From: Olivibacter sp. XZL3 | GTDB lineage: Bacteria; Bacteroidota; Bacteroidia; Sphingobacteriales; Sphingobacteriaceae | NCBI RefSeq assembly: GCF_004368405.1 | Contig: NZ_SBJH01000110.1 | Coordinates: 48,622-112,621, forward strand | Length of the DNA: 64,000 bases | Reading direction: 5' to 3' | Shown: positions 54,240-62,651 of the stretch, piece by piece | Numbering within the stretch: the stretch's first letter is position 1 | Layout of the letters: each line of letters opens with the position of its first letter | Notes under the pieces: generated by a model | Database searches by the model: none | What the model was told of the DNA's origin: nothing | What the model saw: only the letters and a program-made list of their open reading frames with translations | Program-made: the position numbers and the translations under genes

Positions 54240-54361
54240 AGTTATTGCAAACTTAACTAAAAATTCACACATCCTGATCGGAAGCGATTTACTGCACTTG
54301 CCCGCAATATATCACAATCATTAAACAATATCGACATTCTCACGCCACTTCATTTAGTGAC

Positions 54362-54429
54362 AAAAAAAAAGACTTCAACCGGGGAGATTGAAGTCTTTTA
54401 ACTAACCAATTATAAACCTAAATTATGAT
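54362..54429 (-). ncRNA. Predicted ~65-nt small RNA, copy 2
   Basis: It is the second copy of the RNA at 10679-10743. The leader, loop TCTCCCCGG and terminator stem are the same, except that the second stem pair is A-U in place of G-C, so pairing is preserved. Nine U residues follow the stem. It lies between the AraC gene and a decayed coding stretch, reading in the minus direction. Two copies with identical promoters suggest a maintained function or a recent duplication by copy-and-paste. Confidence 0.65.
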
Positions 54430-54433
54430 GACA

Positions 54434-54465
54434 CAAAGATAGTGTAATAAATACACACTTGCAAA
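54434..54465 (-). promoter_or_regulatory. Promoter of small RNA copy 2
   Basis: Minus-strand TTTG (54462-54465) and TATCTTTG (54434-54441) are separated by exactly 20 nt, as in copy 1, though the spacer sequences differ. Confidence 0.7.
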
Positions 54466-54473
54466 ATTTTTTA

Positions 54474-54605
54474 TTATTTTTTTTCAAATGCTATCGTTGG
54501 CAGGATACTGCCGAGATAAACCCTAGCAAGGTCGTTCAGCTTATTTTTCTCGTAACCGGCTATATTCGCACGCAACAAAACGTTCGGATCAAAATCGAGG
54601 CAGCA
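54474..54605 (-). pseudogene. Possible remnant of a C-terminal coding region
   Basis: Reading from 54605 the minus strand encodes about 43 residues (LDFDPNVLLRANIAGYEKN, then ARVYLGSILPTIAFEKK) to TAA at 54474-54476. The segment is protein-like, but there is no start codon and the frame is closed by TAA just upstream. The upstream DNA shows coding-like pieces in another frame. It may be the eroded end of a lost gene. No family is recognised. Confidence 0.3.
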
Positions 54606-54913
54606 TTACCTGATTTATCACGATTTAAGTAGATGGATCAAATCAATGACGTGGGAATAGATTTAAATCCAAACTCCTGGCAAATATGATTTCAATTTTT
54701 TGACATTAACGTCATTATTTCTGAATTATCGTTTTTCCCTCAATAACATTTTAAAAATAGCGCAATAAAACTTATTTTTATTGAAACCGAAATGCCTCAT
54801 CATATACCCTATCGAAGCCACTTTGGTTGAATTGACGTCATTCGGAAGCCGATTACAGCTATTTGATAAAAGAACAATTAAACTATTCATATTATCCACT
54901 TTAATCAAACATT

Positions 54914-55288
54914 ATGTACATTAAAAAATTTACCAAGACTGCATCGTTTATTATTGCCCTATTAGCGGGCAGCACGTTAACGTCTGGAGCACAAGAAATA
55001 AACGGCACGTGGTCCGGATTGATCCAGGTCCCGCAAGTCGAACTTCCCTTGGTTTTACATGTAAATGGCGCGGATGGTGCCTATCAAGCGACTGTCGACA
55101 GTCCGAAGCAGCAGAAGTTTGGGCTGCCAGTTGACACCTTGACATTTGAAAACGACCAATTGCGTTTTGTTCTCGTGAACCTCCGTTGCGTTTACGAAGG
55201 CAAAGTTGTTCAACAAGATTCCATTGAAGGGATATTTACCCAGGCGGGAACCTCAATCCCACTGAATCTCGGGAAAAAAAAGGATTAA
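54914..55288 (+). CDS. Small secreted protein resembling the N-terminal domain of periplasmic hydrolases
   Basis: The 124-residue product has a signal peptide (cut near LTSGAQ). The mature part GTWSGLIQVPQVELPLVLHV, ATVDSPKQQKFGLPVDTLTF and IEGIFTQAGTSIPLNLGK resembles the beta domain found ahead of many Bacteroidota alpha/beta hydrolases. The hydrolase domain itself is absent downstream. It could be a free-standing accessory protein or a truncated gene. Confidence 0.65.
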   Translation: MYIKKFTKTASFIIALLAGSTLTSGAQEINGTWSGLIQVPQVELPLVLHVNGADGAYQATVDSPKQQKFGLPVDTLTFENDQLRFVLVNLRCVYEGKVVQQDSIEGIFTQAGTSIPLNLGKKKD

Positions 55289-55337
55289 TACTAAGTAAGG
55301 ATGTCTTAAGCGATGCTACAACGTTGATTAGCATAAT

Positions 55338-55371
55338 AAAGCCTTCAAGCAGAAAAAAAATTGAAGGCTTT
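55338..55371. terminator. Bidirectional terminator between secreted-protein gene and sigma gene
   Basis: AAAGCCTTCAA and TTGAAGGCTTT form an 11-bp stem around a 12-nt loop; the right arm reaches the sigma-gene stop codon. Confidence 0.75.
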
Positions 55372-56608
55372 AACTAATCAGACGCTGTAATTCTTTCTCG
55401 ATCGTCAGTTTTTCCATTTTGGATTTAGTCAATTGTACAGCTCGTCGATAGTGATGAATCGCTTGGTCGGTTTTAATAGGAGCGTATAAATAGCCTAACA
55501 AGCCATGGTAATAAGCATTTTCGGTTAACTTTAGTTTTTCGGCTTCGTGGATTCCTTTTTCGTTTCCATAAACTTTTGCAAAAGCAAAGGCCCGGTTTAA
55601 TGCGGTCATCGGAGCGTACTCAATAAGCATAAGCTGATTATACAACTGTAAAATGTGTTGCCACTTGTTTTCGTCTATAGGTGTTGTATGCCAATAAGCA
55701 ATACCCGCTTCCAAATGATATTTGGAGACCTCGTTTCCATCAGTAGCCTTTATGAGATAGTAATTGCCTCGCTGAATGAGCGACTGGTCCCATAGATTTC
55801 TGTCTTGCGCCTCAAAAAGGATCGTTTCGCCCTTATCGCTTGCCCTTGCCTGCAACCTGGAGCTTTGAAAACACATAAGCGCAAGGAGGGCATACGTTTG
55901 AGCAGTATGGGTTAAAGGGTGTTCCGTTAACAGTAAAGTAAGCCTTATGGCTTCCGAACAGAGCTCTTTTCGGATATGCTGGTTATTAGTTTTAGAAAAA
56001 TAACCTTCATTAAACAGTAGATACAAAGTTTTTAAAACGTTGTCCATTCTTGGGTGGATGTCCGTTTCATTCCCTATGGTTAGTCGAAAATTGTCATTCC
56101 GAAGATTGGCTCTTGCTCTAAGTAAGCGCTTTTTTATGGTTTCGGGTTTGGCCAAAAACGCGTTCGCAATTTCTTCTACGCTGAAACCACAAAGAATTTG
56201 AAGTGCTAAAGAGATTTGGGATGCGCTTGAATTTGCCGGGTTGCAAACGGCAAAAATCATCGCCAACTGGCTATCAGCTAAAGCAGGGCCATCAAGTTCG
56301 AAATCGTACTCGCCTTGAATGTTATCGGCAACAATTTCATTAATGACTTGTCGCTCATACACCGATAAGCGTTTAAAATAATCTTTGGCCCTATTTTTAG
56401 CAACCGTATAAAGCCAAGCCGTTGGGTTTTCCGGAACGCCGTTAATGGCCCAATGTTCGGATGCTTTCAGAAAGGTGTCGCTGGCGATATCTTCGGCGAT
56501 TTCTATATGCTTTAAACCGAAATGACGGCATAAAACAGCCGTCATTTTCGCATATTCCTGTCGGAATAAATGCGGTAAAAGTTCGTGATATGATTGCGCG
56601 TCCTTCAA
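55370..56608 (-). CDS. ECF42-type RNA polymerase sigma factor with TPR-like C-terminus
   Basis: Residues 1-180 hold the ECF regions: sigma-2 with DIASDTFLKASEHW and WLYTVAKNRAKDY, and sigma-4 with LALQILCGFSVEEIANAFLAKPETIKKRLLRARANLR. Residues about 180-412 form a helical repeat extension (GYFSKTNNQHIRKELCSEAIRL, AYYHGLLGYLYAPI) as in ECF42. Such sigma factors lack an anti-sigma and are paired with DGPF proteins, and the gene 2 nt upstream here is one. Its target genes and signal are unknown. Confidence 0.92.
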   Translation of the reverse strand: MKDAQSYHELLPHLFRQEYAKMTAVLCRHFGLKHIEIAEDIASDTFLKASEHWAINGVPENPTAWLYTVAKNRAKDYFKRLSVYERQVINEIVADNIQGEYDFELDGPALADSQLAMIFAVCNPANSSASQISLALQILCGFSVEEIANAFLAKPETIKKRLLRARANLRNDNFRLTIGNETDIHPRMDNVLKTLYLLFNEGYFSKTNNQHIRKELCSEAIRLTLLLTEHPLTHTAQTYALLALMCFQSSRLQARASDKGETILFEAQDRNLWDQSLIQRGNYYLIKATDGNEVSKYHLEAGIAYWHTTPIDENKWQHILQLYNQLMLIEYAPMTALNRAFAFAKVYGNEKGIHEAEKLKLTENAYYHGLLGYLYAPIKTDQAIHHYRRAVQLTKSKMEKLTIEKELQRLIS

Positions 56609-56610
56609 AA

Positions 56611-56952
56611 CTAACCGCGATTTAAAACTTCGCGAACTTCAATGTTCCCGCCGATTTTAAAAATCGGGTTTCCTTTAGCCATTGCTACCGCTTCATCAAT
56701 GCTTTCCGCTCTTACCACAATATAGCCACTGATAAACTCTTTGATTTCGGTATAAGGCCCATCTGTTACCACGTTGTCTGGCTTTACGGTTTTGGCACTT
56801 CCGGTGGCCGGCAGCAATGTATTCCCTTTGTCTACCAGCTTATTCTGTGCAGCAATGCTTCCTAACCAATTCATCCGTTCCTGCATCTGTTCTGGCGACG
56901 GCTGGAAGTCCGCAATGTCTTTCAGTCTGAAAATTAATGCAAATTCTTTCAT
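56611..56952 (-). CDS. DGPF/YCII-family protein, partner of ECF42
   Basis: The 113-residue protein belongs to the YCII-related family: MKEFALIFRL start, then VTDGPYTEIKEFISGYIVV with the DGPF-type motif in the form DGPY, and helix AESIDEAVAMAK. It is cytoplasmic. The gene directly precedes the sigma gene, so the pair is one operon; family precedent is that the sigma factor drives DGPF genes. Confidence 0.9.
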   Translation of the reverse strand: MKEFALIFRLKDIADFQPSPEQMQERMNWLGSIAAQNKLVDKGNTLLPATGSAKTVKPDNVVTDGPYTEIKEFISGYIVVRAESIDEAVAMAKGNPIFKIGGNIEVREVLNRG

Positions 56953-57182
56953 TTTTAGCGTTTTTATTGTTTATCCCATTGACGACTGAAACGGCAAAAC
57001 GGGGACACCTACCTGTTATTTTTCTTACTACTGTAAGACTTTAGCGCACCCTCAAATATACGCAAATCGCCATCGCGACAAAAAGCGTATACCGATGAGG
57101 CAGCGGCAGCGTTGTATTACAAATAAGAAACTGTTATTCAGTTAAATATTGTATATTTAGGCGACCAATTTCGTTAGTGATT

Positions 57183-58505
57183 ATGAAAAAGTTCCTGACT
57201 ATCACACTCGTAGTCGCATTACCTATATACCTATTCGCCCAAGAAAAGCCCAAAGAAGGGATTCAGTTTTTCGAGGGAAGCTGGACCGCATTACTACAAA
57301 AAGCAAAGCAGGAGAACAAACCCATCTTTGTAGACGTATATACCGACTGGTGCCCACCCTGTAAAAGGATGGATCAGGAAGTATTTCCGCTGCCACACGT
57401 TAGTGAAGCGTATAATAACGCCTTCATCAATTATAAGCTGGATGCCGAGAAAGAGGAAGGCCCCGCTTTGGTGAAGCAATACAAGATCCACTCTTATCCC
57501 ACCTACCTTTACTTCGACCCAAATGGCAATTTGTTGCAAAGAATATTGGATTACCAAGAACCGTCCCGCTTTATCGATATCGCACAAGAAGCGCTCGAAA
57601 AGAATAAGACCGGGCTATTGTCTGGCCTAGAAAAGCAATACGAACAAAAAAAGAACGATAAGGCCTTCTTAAAACACTATATTGAAGTCAAAAAATCACT
57701 GGAATTGGAAACCAGTCCTGCTTTAGATCTATATTTTGAAAGCAGCACACCACAGGAGCGCACGGACAGCGCTACCCAACATTTCTTTATTCAAAATCTT
57801 AGTAGCACGCAGGCGAAGGCTTTCCGTTTCATGCAGAACCAATATCCGTTACTAAATACCAAACAAAAGCAGGAGGCTGCGCCCAAGCTGTACGCCGTAC
57901 TTTTAACGGATATAGAGACTGCCTGTCAACAAGCCGACCCTTCCAGAGTAAAAGACTTATTTCAGCAGGCATCGGTCTTTATCCCTTACATCGCGGAAAA
58001 ACAAAAAACCTATTTCTATCGATTGCAATTGCATCACGCGCAAAAGACTAAAAATAAAGAGGAAGCCAAGAAAGCGGCTTATGCGTATGTACAACCGTTT
58101 CTTTCCATCTCCTTGGACAGTATTCGTGCAGAAGATAAACGGCGTTACGAGAAAATCATGCAGCCTTTCCGTACCGGCGAGCTAGACAGTACACAGGCAG
58201 ACTTCCAGGAAGAGAAAGCATTTATCGTCAACCAGTACACCGGCGAGATTGTAACCCATCTCTATGAAGCGTCCCATATACTCGATCAGGTTTTAGACCC
58301 GGAAGACCCCGCTTTGGCAGATGTGTTGCGTTGGTCGGAACGAATCATCAAAATCCTTCCGAATGATCAATTTCCAAATGCCAAATTATTTGTAGACTTC
58401 CACAATCAATTGAAAAAGAAAACCAAAATCGCTCAGACGCAAGCGTCGGAACATCCAAAAAACGAAATTGTGCCAAGTGTTGCAACATCATCTGTGTCTG
58501 AATGA
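57183..58505 (+). CDS. Secreted thioredoxin-domain protein
   Basis: ATG 57183 is preferred over the in-frame GTG at 57177. A signal peptide (LPIYLFAQ) precedes a thioredoxin fold with WCPPC (Cys57 and Cys60) and cis-Pro in SYPTYLYF. A long helical C-terminal region (about 160-440) with no known motif follows. It is periplasmic and probably reduces or isomerises disulfides. It stands alone, although a flavin reductase-like gene follows 166 bp downstream in the same direction. Confidence 0.88.
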   Translation: MKKFLTITLVVALPIYLFAQEKPKEGIQFFEGSWTALLQKAKQENKPIFVDVYTDWCPPCKRMDQEVFPLPHVSEAYNNAFINYKLDAEKEEGPALVKQYKIHSYPTYLYFDPNGNLLQRILDYQEPSRFIDIAQEALEKNKTGLLSGLEKQYEQKKNDKAFLKHYIEVKKSLELETSPALDLYFESSTPQERTDSATQHFFIQNLSSTQAKAFRFMQNQYPLLNTKQKQEAAPKLYAVLLTDIETACQQADPSRVKDLFQQASVFIPYIAEKQKTYFYRLQLHHAQKTKNKEEAKKAAYAYVQPFLSISLDSIRAEDKRRYEKIMQPFRTGELDSTQADFQEEKAFIVNQYTGEIVTHLYEASHILDQVLDPEDPALADVLRWSERIIKILPNDQFPNAKLFVDFHNQLKKKTKIAQTQASEHPKNEIVPSVATSSVSE

Positions 58506-58597
58506 TCACTAAGCAAAAATCATGACGCATCTCGGTATGGTGCCCGTCAAAAAGTATAGAAAAAATGATATATCGATAAGTGTTTTTTGCTAATTGG

Positions 58598-58668
58598 CGT
58601 TACTTTTAAGTGCAACACAGTTACATTAATAATAAAGATGCATATATTTGTCTACCGAAAAAGTAACG
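58598..58668 (+). promoter_or_regulatory. Inverted repeats around the flavoprotein promoter
   Basis: CGTTACTTTT (58598-58607) and its inverse AAAAGTAACG (58659-58668) flank a -7 box TATATTTG (58643-58650). A further GTTAC half-site is near 58619. This resembles an operator of a redox-responsive or HxlR/MarR-type regulator, but the regulator is not encoded here. Confidence 0.45.
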
Positions 58669-58671
58669 ACA

Positions 58672-59586
58672 ATGACAGAACAAAAAATTTTTGACGTGAT
58701 TATTATAGGCGGCAGTTACGCCGGACTTTCTGCTGCAATGGCTTTGGGGCGTTCCTTAAGGAGCACCTTGGTGATCGATAGCGGTCAACCATGCAACAGG
58801 CAGACGCCCCATTCGCATAATTTTTTGACGCAGGACGGGAAACGTCCCGCAGAAATTGCTTTGACGGGCAGACGACAGGTAGAACAATATCCCAGCGTTC
58901 AATTTCATGATGGATTGGCTGTGTTGGGAACGCAAAAAAATGGCGGCTTCGAAATTACTGTGGGGTCGGGAGCAAGCTTCTGGGGGAAAAAGCTGCTTTT
59001 TGCAAGCGGAATAAAAGATGAAATGCCCGATATTCCTGGCTTTGCTGCCTGTTGGGGTATCTCCGTTGTCCATTGTCCTTATTGCCACGGCTATGAGTTC
59101 CGTAACAGGAAGACCGGCTTAATGGCTAATGGCGAACGTGCTCTTCATATGGCTTCCCTGATCCGCAATCTGACGGCCGATCTCACCATTTTCACCAATG
59201 GTGATGCCGATTTTACTGACGACCAGTTGCACCGTTTAAAAGCACGGCAAATTGCAATTATCGAACAGCCAGTCAGCGAAATCCTGCATCAGAACGGCCA
59301 CTTAGACAGTTTGCTTTTACAGGATGGAAACATGCTCGAGCTGGATGCGCTATACGCTTCGGTTCCTTTCGTTCAGCACTGCCCTATTCCCGAATCCTTG
59401 GGATGCATTTTAACGGAGCAGGGCCATATTCAGGTCGATCAGCTTCAAAAAACTTCCGTGACAGGTGTCTTCGCTTGTGGCGATAATGTATCGCCGATGC
59501 GTTCGGTTGCCAATGCGGTGGCCAGCGGAAATTTTACCGGAGCGATAATCAATAAAGAATTGGTGGAACACACTGACACATTATAA
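58672..59586 (+). CDS. Thioredoxin-reductase-like FAD/NAD(P) oxidoreductase
   Basis: ATG 58672 (MTEQKIF) follows the -7 box; the longer frame would start before the transcript. The product has 304 residues with an FAD site IIGGSYAGLSAA (about 11-22), a redox-active CPYC (135-138, from this start) and the C-terminal FAD contact GVFACGDN. It resembles thioredoxin reductase, but the second-nucleotide motif is altered (GLMANGERA), so the electron donor or partner may differ. It may pass electrons to a thioredoxin-fold protein such as its neighbour; that is inference. Confidence 0.88.
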   Translation: MTEQKIFDVIIIGGSYAGLSAAMALGRSLRSTLVIDSGQPCNRQTPHSHNFLTQDGKRPAEIALTGRRQVEQYPSVQFHDGLAVLGTQKNGGFEITVGSGASFWGKKLLFASGIKDEMPDIPGFAACWGISVVHCPYCHGYEFRNRKTGLMANGERALHMASLIRNLTADLTIFTNGDADFTDDQLHRLKARQIAIIEQPVSEILHQNGHLDSLLLQDGNMLELDALYASVPFVQHCPIPESLGCILTEQGHIQVDQLQKTSVTGVFACGDNVSPMRSVANAVASGNFTGAIINKELVEHTDTL

Positions 59587-59747
59587 AAACGCCGTCCTCT
59601 CTTATACGGCCGCGAAGAGAACGTTGGACAGACATGCTCGTAGGAGGTCACTTCACCGCCATGAAACAGCGCGGTTACTGACCAAGGATATCCTGATTTT
59701 TTCAGGCCTTTGTTTTAAAAGAGCCGTAATAGAGCTCAGCTTAAAAG

Positions 59748-62147
59748 TTACTCATCCCTTAAGCTATTAACGGGATTGGCTATGGCAGCGCGTATCGCAT
59801 GAAAGGAAACAGTTAAAAAAGCAATCATCACGGCCGTGCTACCCGCAATCATAAAGATCCACCATTCCAGTCGAATATGATAGGCAAATTCCGACAGCCA
59901 ATGTTTCATACTTATCCAGGCAATTGGCGACGCCAAAATAAAAGCGATAAAAACCAGTCGGAGAAAATCGGCAGTGAGCAAGCGAACAATACCGGTTACC
60001 CTGGCCCCAAGTACCTTTCTGATACCAATTTCTTTTTGGCGCTGTAAAGTGCTATAAGCGGTAAGGGCTAACAAACCAAGACAGGAGATAAAAATGGTAA
60101 GCAAGGTAAAGGTTAAGAACAGCTTGCCAAACTGGCCTTCTGCTTTATATTGCCGATCAAAATATTCATCGGCAAAAAAGTAATTAAACGGCCTGTTTGG
60201 AATGGTCTGTTGCCATTTGTCTTCGATCGCTTTTATGGTAGTCCGAAGGTCTCCACCGGCTATTTTGATCGAAATATAATTGGCAAAAAAACCATCGGCA
60301 CGCAATTGTAAGCCTAGGGGGCTTATCTCTTGTTGGAGCGACTGAAAATGAAAATCCGCGATGACACCAATAATTGCACCATGAGCACCATTCCCTAACG
60401 TATAACGCTTACCTATCGCCTCTTCAGGGCTTTTATAGCCAAGCGATTTCACCATGGTTTCGTTCACCAATAAGGCATGGGCACTATCTGTACGAAAATC
60501 TTTGGAGAAATTTCTTCCGGCCAGAACCTTAATGCCATATTGCGGAATAAAATCATAATCAACCATATATTGATCGATCGTTCCGGTTTGCTTATCTCCA
60601 CTTCTGTTTTCAAACTCACTGTAGAGATTACCATTTTCACCACCCGGCACACTACTGGAAAGTGTGGTAGACGAAACGGCGGGAATATCGGCCAGTGCTT
60701 GCTTAAACGCCTCCTGCTTATTGTCGAACCGGGTTTCGACCACCAAGGTCCGCGATTTATCAAACCCCAGCTGTTGCCCGCGCATGTAATTTAATTGCTT
60801 ATACACCACGATAGTTACGGTAATCAATACAACCGAAACGGTAAATTGCCCAACCACCAAGGCTTTTCGCAACCATAAGCCTCTACCGGCCGATGAAAAC
60901 CGCCCTTTTAACGTGCCGATCGGGCTAAAGCCCGAAAGCACCAAAGCAGGGTACAGACCGGCCAACAACCCAACAGAAACCGCAACCACAAAAAGTTTAA
61001 GGAGATATATCGGCTCATCAAAAATGGATTTTCCGATCACTTTACCGGCCAACTGATTAAACACGGGAAACAGCAATTGCGCCAAACAGGCACTCAACAC
61101 ATAAGCCAACACACTAATAATCAAAGCTTCACCCAAAAACTGCCCCATCAACTGAAAGCGGTGGGCTCCGGCCACTTTTCTTATACCTACTTCCCTCGCC
61201 CGTTCTATCGCCCTTGCCGTACTTAAGTTGATAAAGTTAATACCTGCAATAATTAGGAGAAACAGTACCACTGCAGAAAAAATATAGATATTCTGAACAT
61301 TCCCGGTTCGAAAAGCCTTATTTACCACGCGGTCCGACCGTAAATAGAGATCCTGCAAAGGTTCTAAAAAGAACGAATAAGACATATTGGTTTGCCGGAT
61401 GTAGGGCGGCAAACGCTCCTTCAAAAACGCAGGGAATTTAGCTGCCAATTGCTGCGCATTAGCGCCATCCTTTACGAGAAGAAAAGAAGTCATACCAAAG
61501 TTTCCCCATTCGTCATTTAATGACGTATTGAAAATGGGCTCATAAGTATTCATGGAAACTAAAAGATCACATGATATACTCGAATTACCAGGTATATCTT
61601 TCATCACCGCAGTGACCTTTACCGGTTTGCCGTCGGCCATAACATGCAACGTCTGGCCGATCGGGTCCTCTTCACCAAAATATTTTTTGGCCGCCGTTTC
61701 AGAAAGTACTAAACTAAACGGCTCTTTCAATGCCGTTGTAGGATTTCCTTTTATTAAGGGGAAACTAAAGACCAAGAAAAAAGAAGAATCGACAAACAAC
61801 GTATTGGACTCCTGAAACTTCAGATCATCTTTACGTACCAGTAAACTAAAGGGCATTAGGCGGACAAACTGCTCAACCTCGGGAAAATCCTGTGCCAGTT
61901 GATAGGCAGGTGCAGCAGGCGTAGCACTTTCATGAATGGTCTCCATTGGAAGTTTCAAATCGGTTGCTAGCCGGTAAATCCGCTTTCCTCGTTCATGAAA
62001 GTTGTCATAACTCCATTCAAATTGAATATAGGTGTAGATAAGGAGGCAGGCGCCCATGCCAATAGCAAGTCCTAATATGTTAATGAGGGAGAAAACTTTA
62101 TTCTTCTTAAAATTTCGCCAAAAAATGGTCAGATATGCTTTGATCAT
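59748..62147 (-). CDS. MacB/FtsX-type ABC transporter permease
   Basis: The 799-residue protein starts with WRNFKKNKVFSLINILGLAIGM and has two copies of the MacB-type periplasmic domain plus FtsX permease bundle: helices near 20-40, 285-410 and 690-790, with RAIERAREVGIRKVAGAHR and LQRQKEIGIRKVLGARV as the repeated hinge motif. Such proteins export or move peptides or lipids across the envelope. No ATPase gene is adjacent, as is common in Sphingobacteriaceae, where the ATPase is elsewhere. The 16-bp inverted repeat at 62240-62284 lies upstream of its start. Confidence 0.92.
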   Translation of the reverse strand: MIKAYLTIFWRNFKKNKVFSLINILGLAIGMGACLLIYTYIQFEWSYDNFHERGKRIYRLATDLKLPMETIHESATPAAPAYQLAQDFPEVEQFVRLMPFSLLVRKDDLKFQESNTLFVDSSFFLVFSFPLIKGNPTTALKEPFSLVLSETAAKKYFGEEDPIGQTLHVMADGKPVKVTAVMKDIPGNSSISCDLLVSMNTYEPIFNTSLNDEWGNFGMTSFLLVKDGANAQQLAAKFPAFLKERLPPYIRQTNMSYSFFLEPLQDLYLRSDRVVNKAFRTGNVQNIYIFSAVVLFLLIIAGINFINLSTARAIERAREVGIRKVAGAHRFQLMGQFLGEALIISVLAYVLSACLAQLLFPVFNQLAGKVIGKSIFDEPIYLLKLFVVAVSVGLLAGLYPALVLSGFSPIGTLKGRFSSAGRGLWLRKALVVGQFTVSVVLITVTIVVYKQLNYMRGQQLGFDKSRTLVVETRFDNKQEAFKQALADIPAVSSTTLSSSVPGGENGNLYSEFENRSGDKQTGTIDQYMVDYDFIPQYGIKVLAGRNFSKDFRTDSAHALLVNETMVKSLGYKSPEEAIGKRYTLGNGAHGAIIGVIADFHFQSLQQEISPLGLQLRADGFFANYISIKIAGGDLRTTIKAIEDKWQQTIPNRPFNYFFADEYFDRQYKAEGQFGKLFLTFTLLTIFISCLGLLALTAYSTLQRQKEIGIRKVLGARVTGIVRLLTADFLRLVFIAFILASPIAWISMKHWLSEFAYHIRLEWWIFMIAGSTAVMIAFLTVSFHAIRAAIANPVNSLRDE

Positions 62148-62651
62148 AATACGGTCTATTTAGATAGGATCATCACGACAATAAACCGGCCAGCAACAAA
62201 AAGCAGTTTACGCGGTTGTTTTCCATGATTCGACAAAGACAGCTGTCCGAAACCGAACAACGGTTGTACGGTTTCGGACAGCTGCAAATATTTTTGCGTT
62301 TCACAATTCGCAAAATTCAAAACGCCAAATGCCATTATAATATGCTTTCTTCTTGTGCAACCCAAGTTGAATAATTAACTTTAATGGTTCTCTCTTGCCC
62401 CTTACTTTCCTGCGGCAAACAACGGCGACCGGTGTGGCTAGAGCAGAAACCACTGCCATTACAGCGTTCCAAGAAAAAAGAGGAATACATAGAAAAGAGA
62501 ACGGATTTTCTACAGCTTTTCTTCATACATGCATAGAAGGCTTAGACTGCCTATCCAAAAAGGGTTCAGTTGACTTGAAATATACCGAGACGGTAAGGGC
62601 CTTATTGTATAATGCTCGTACTTAGAAAAGAAAGATAAAAACTGACTTCTG
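62148..62651. other. 504-bp intergenic region
   Basis: It holds the inverted repeat at 62240-62284 upstream of the FtsX gene; a 76-codon frame at 62395-62625 shows no protein-like pattern and is not called. The rest shows no motif. Confidence 0.5.
62240..62284. promoter_or_regulatory. 16-bp perfect inverted repeat upstream of the FtsX gene
   Basis: CAGCTGTCCGAAACCG (62240-62255) and its exact inverse (62269-62284) are separated by 13 nt that can pair further. It lies 93 bp ahead of the permease start. No U tract follows on the minus strand. An activator site for the permease gene is the likeliest reading; hairpin RNA is an alternative. Confidence 0.55.

Larger units (their letters stand above)
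54430..54913. other. 484-bp intergenic region
   Basis: It contains the small-RNA promoter (54434-54465), a decayed-looking coding stretch (54474-54605, minus) and an A/T-rich stretch before the secreted-protein gene. No other gene is supported. Confidence 0.5.

Noticed and set aside
54726..54908. 60-codon minus-strand frame upstream of the secreted-protein gene
   Set aside because: Basic, A/T-driven sequence without protein-like pattern; overlaps the likely promoter region of the plus-strand gene.
62395..62625. 76-codon plus-strand frame between FtsX and methyltransferase genes
   Set aside because: No start context, no motif, composition like the surrounding noncoding DNA.
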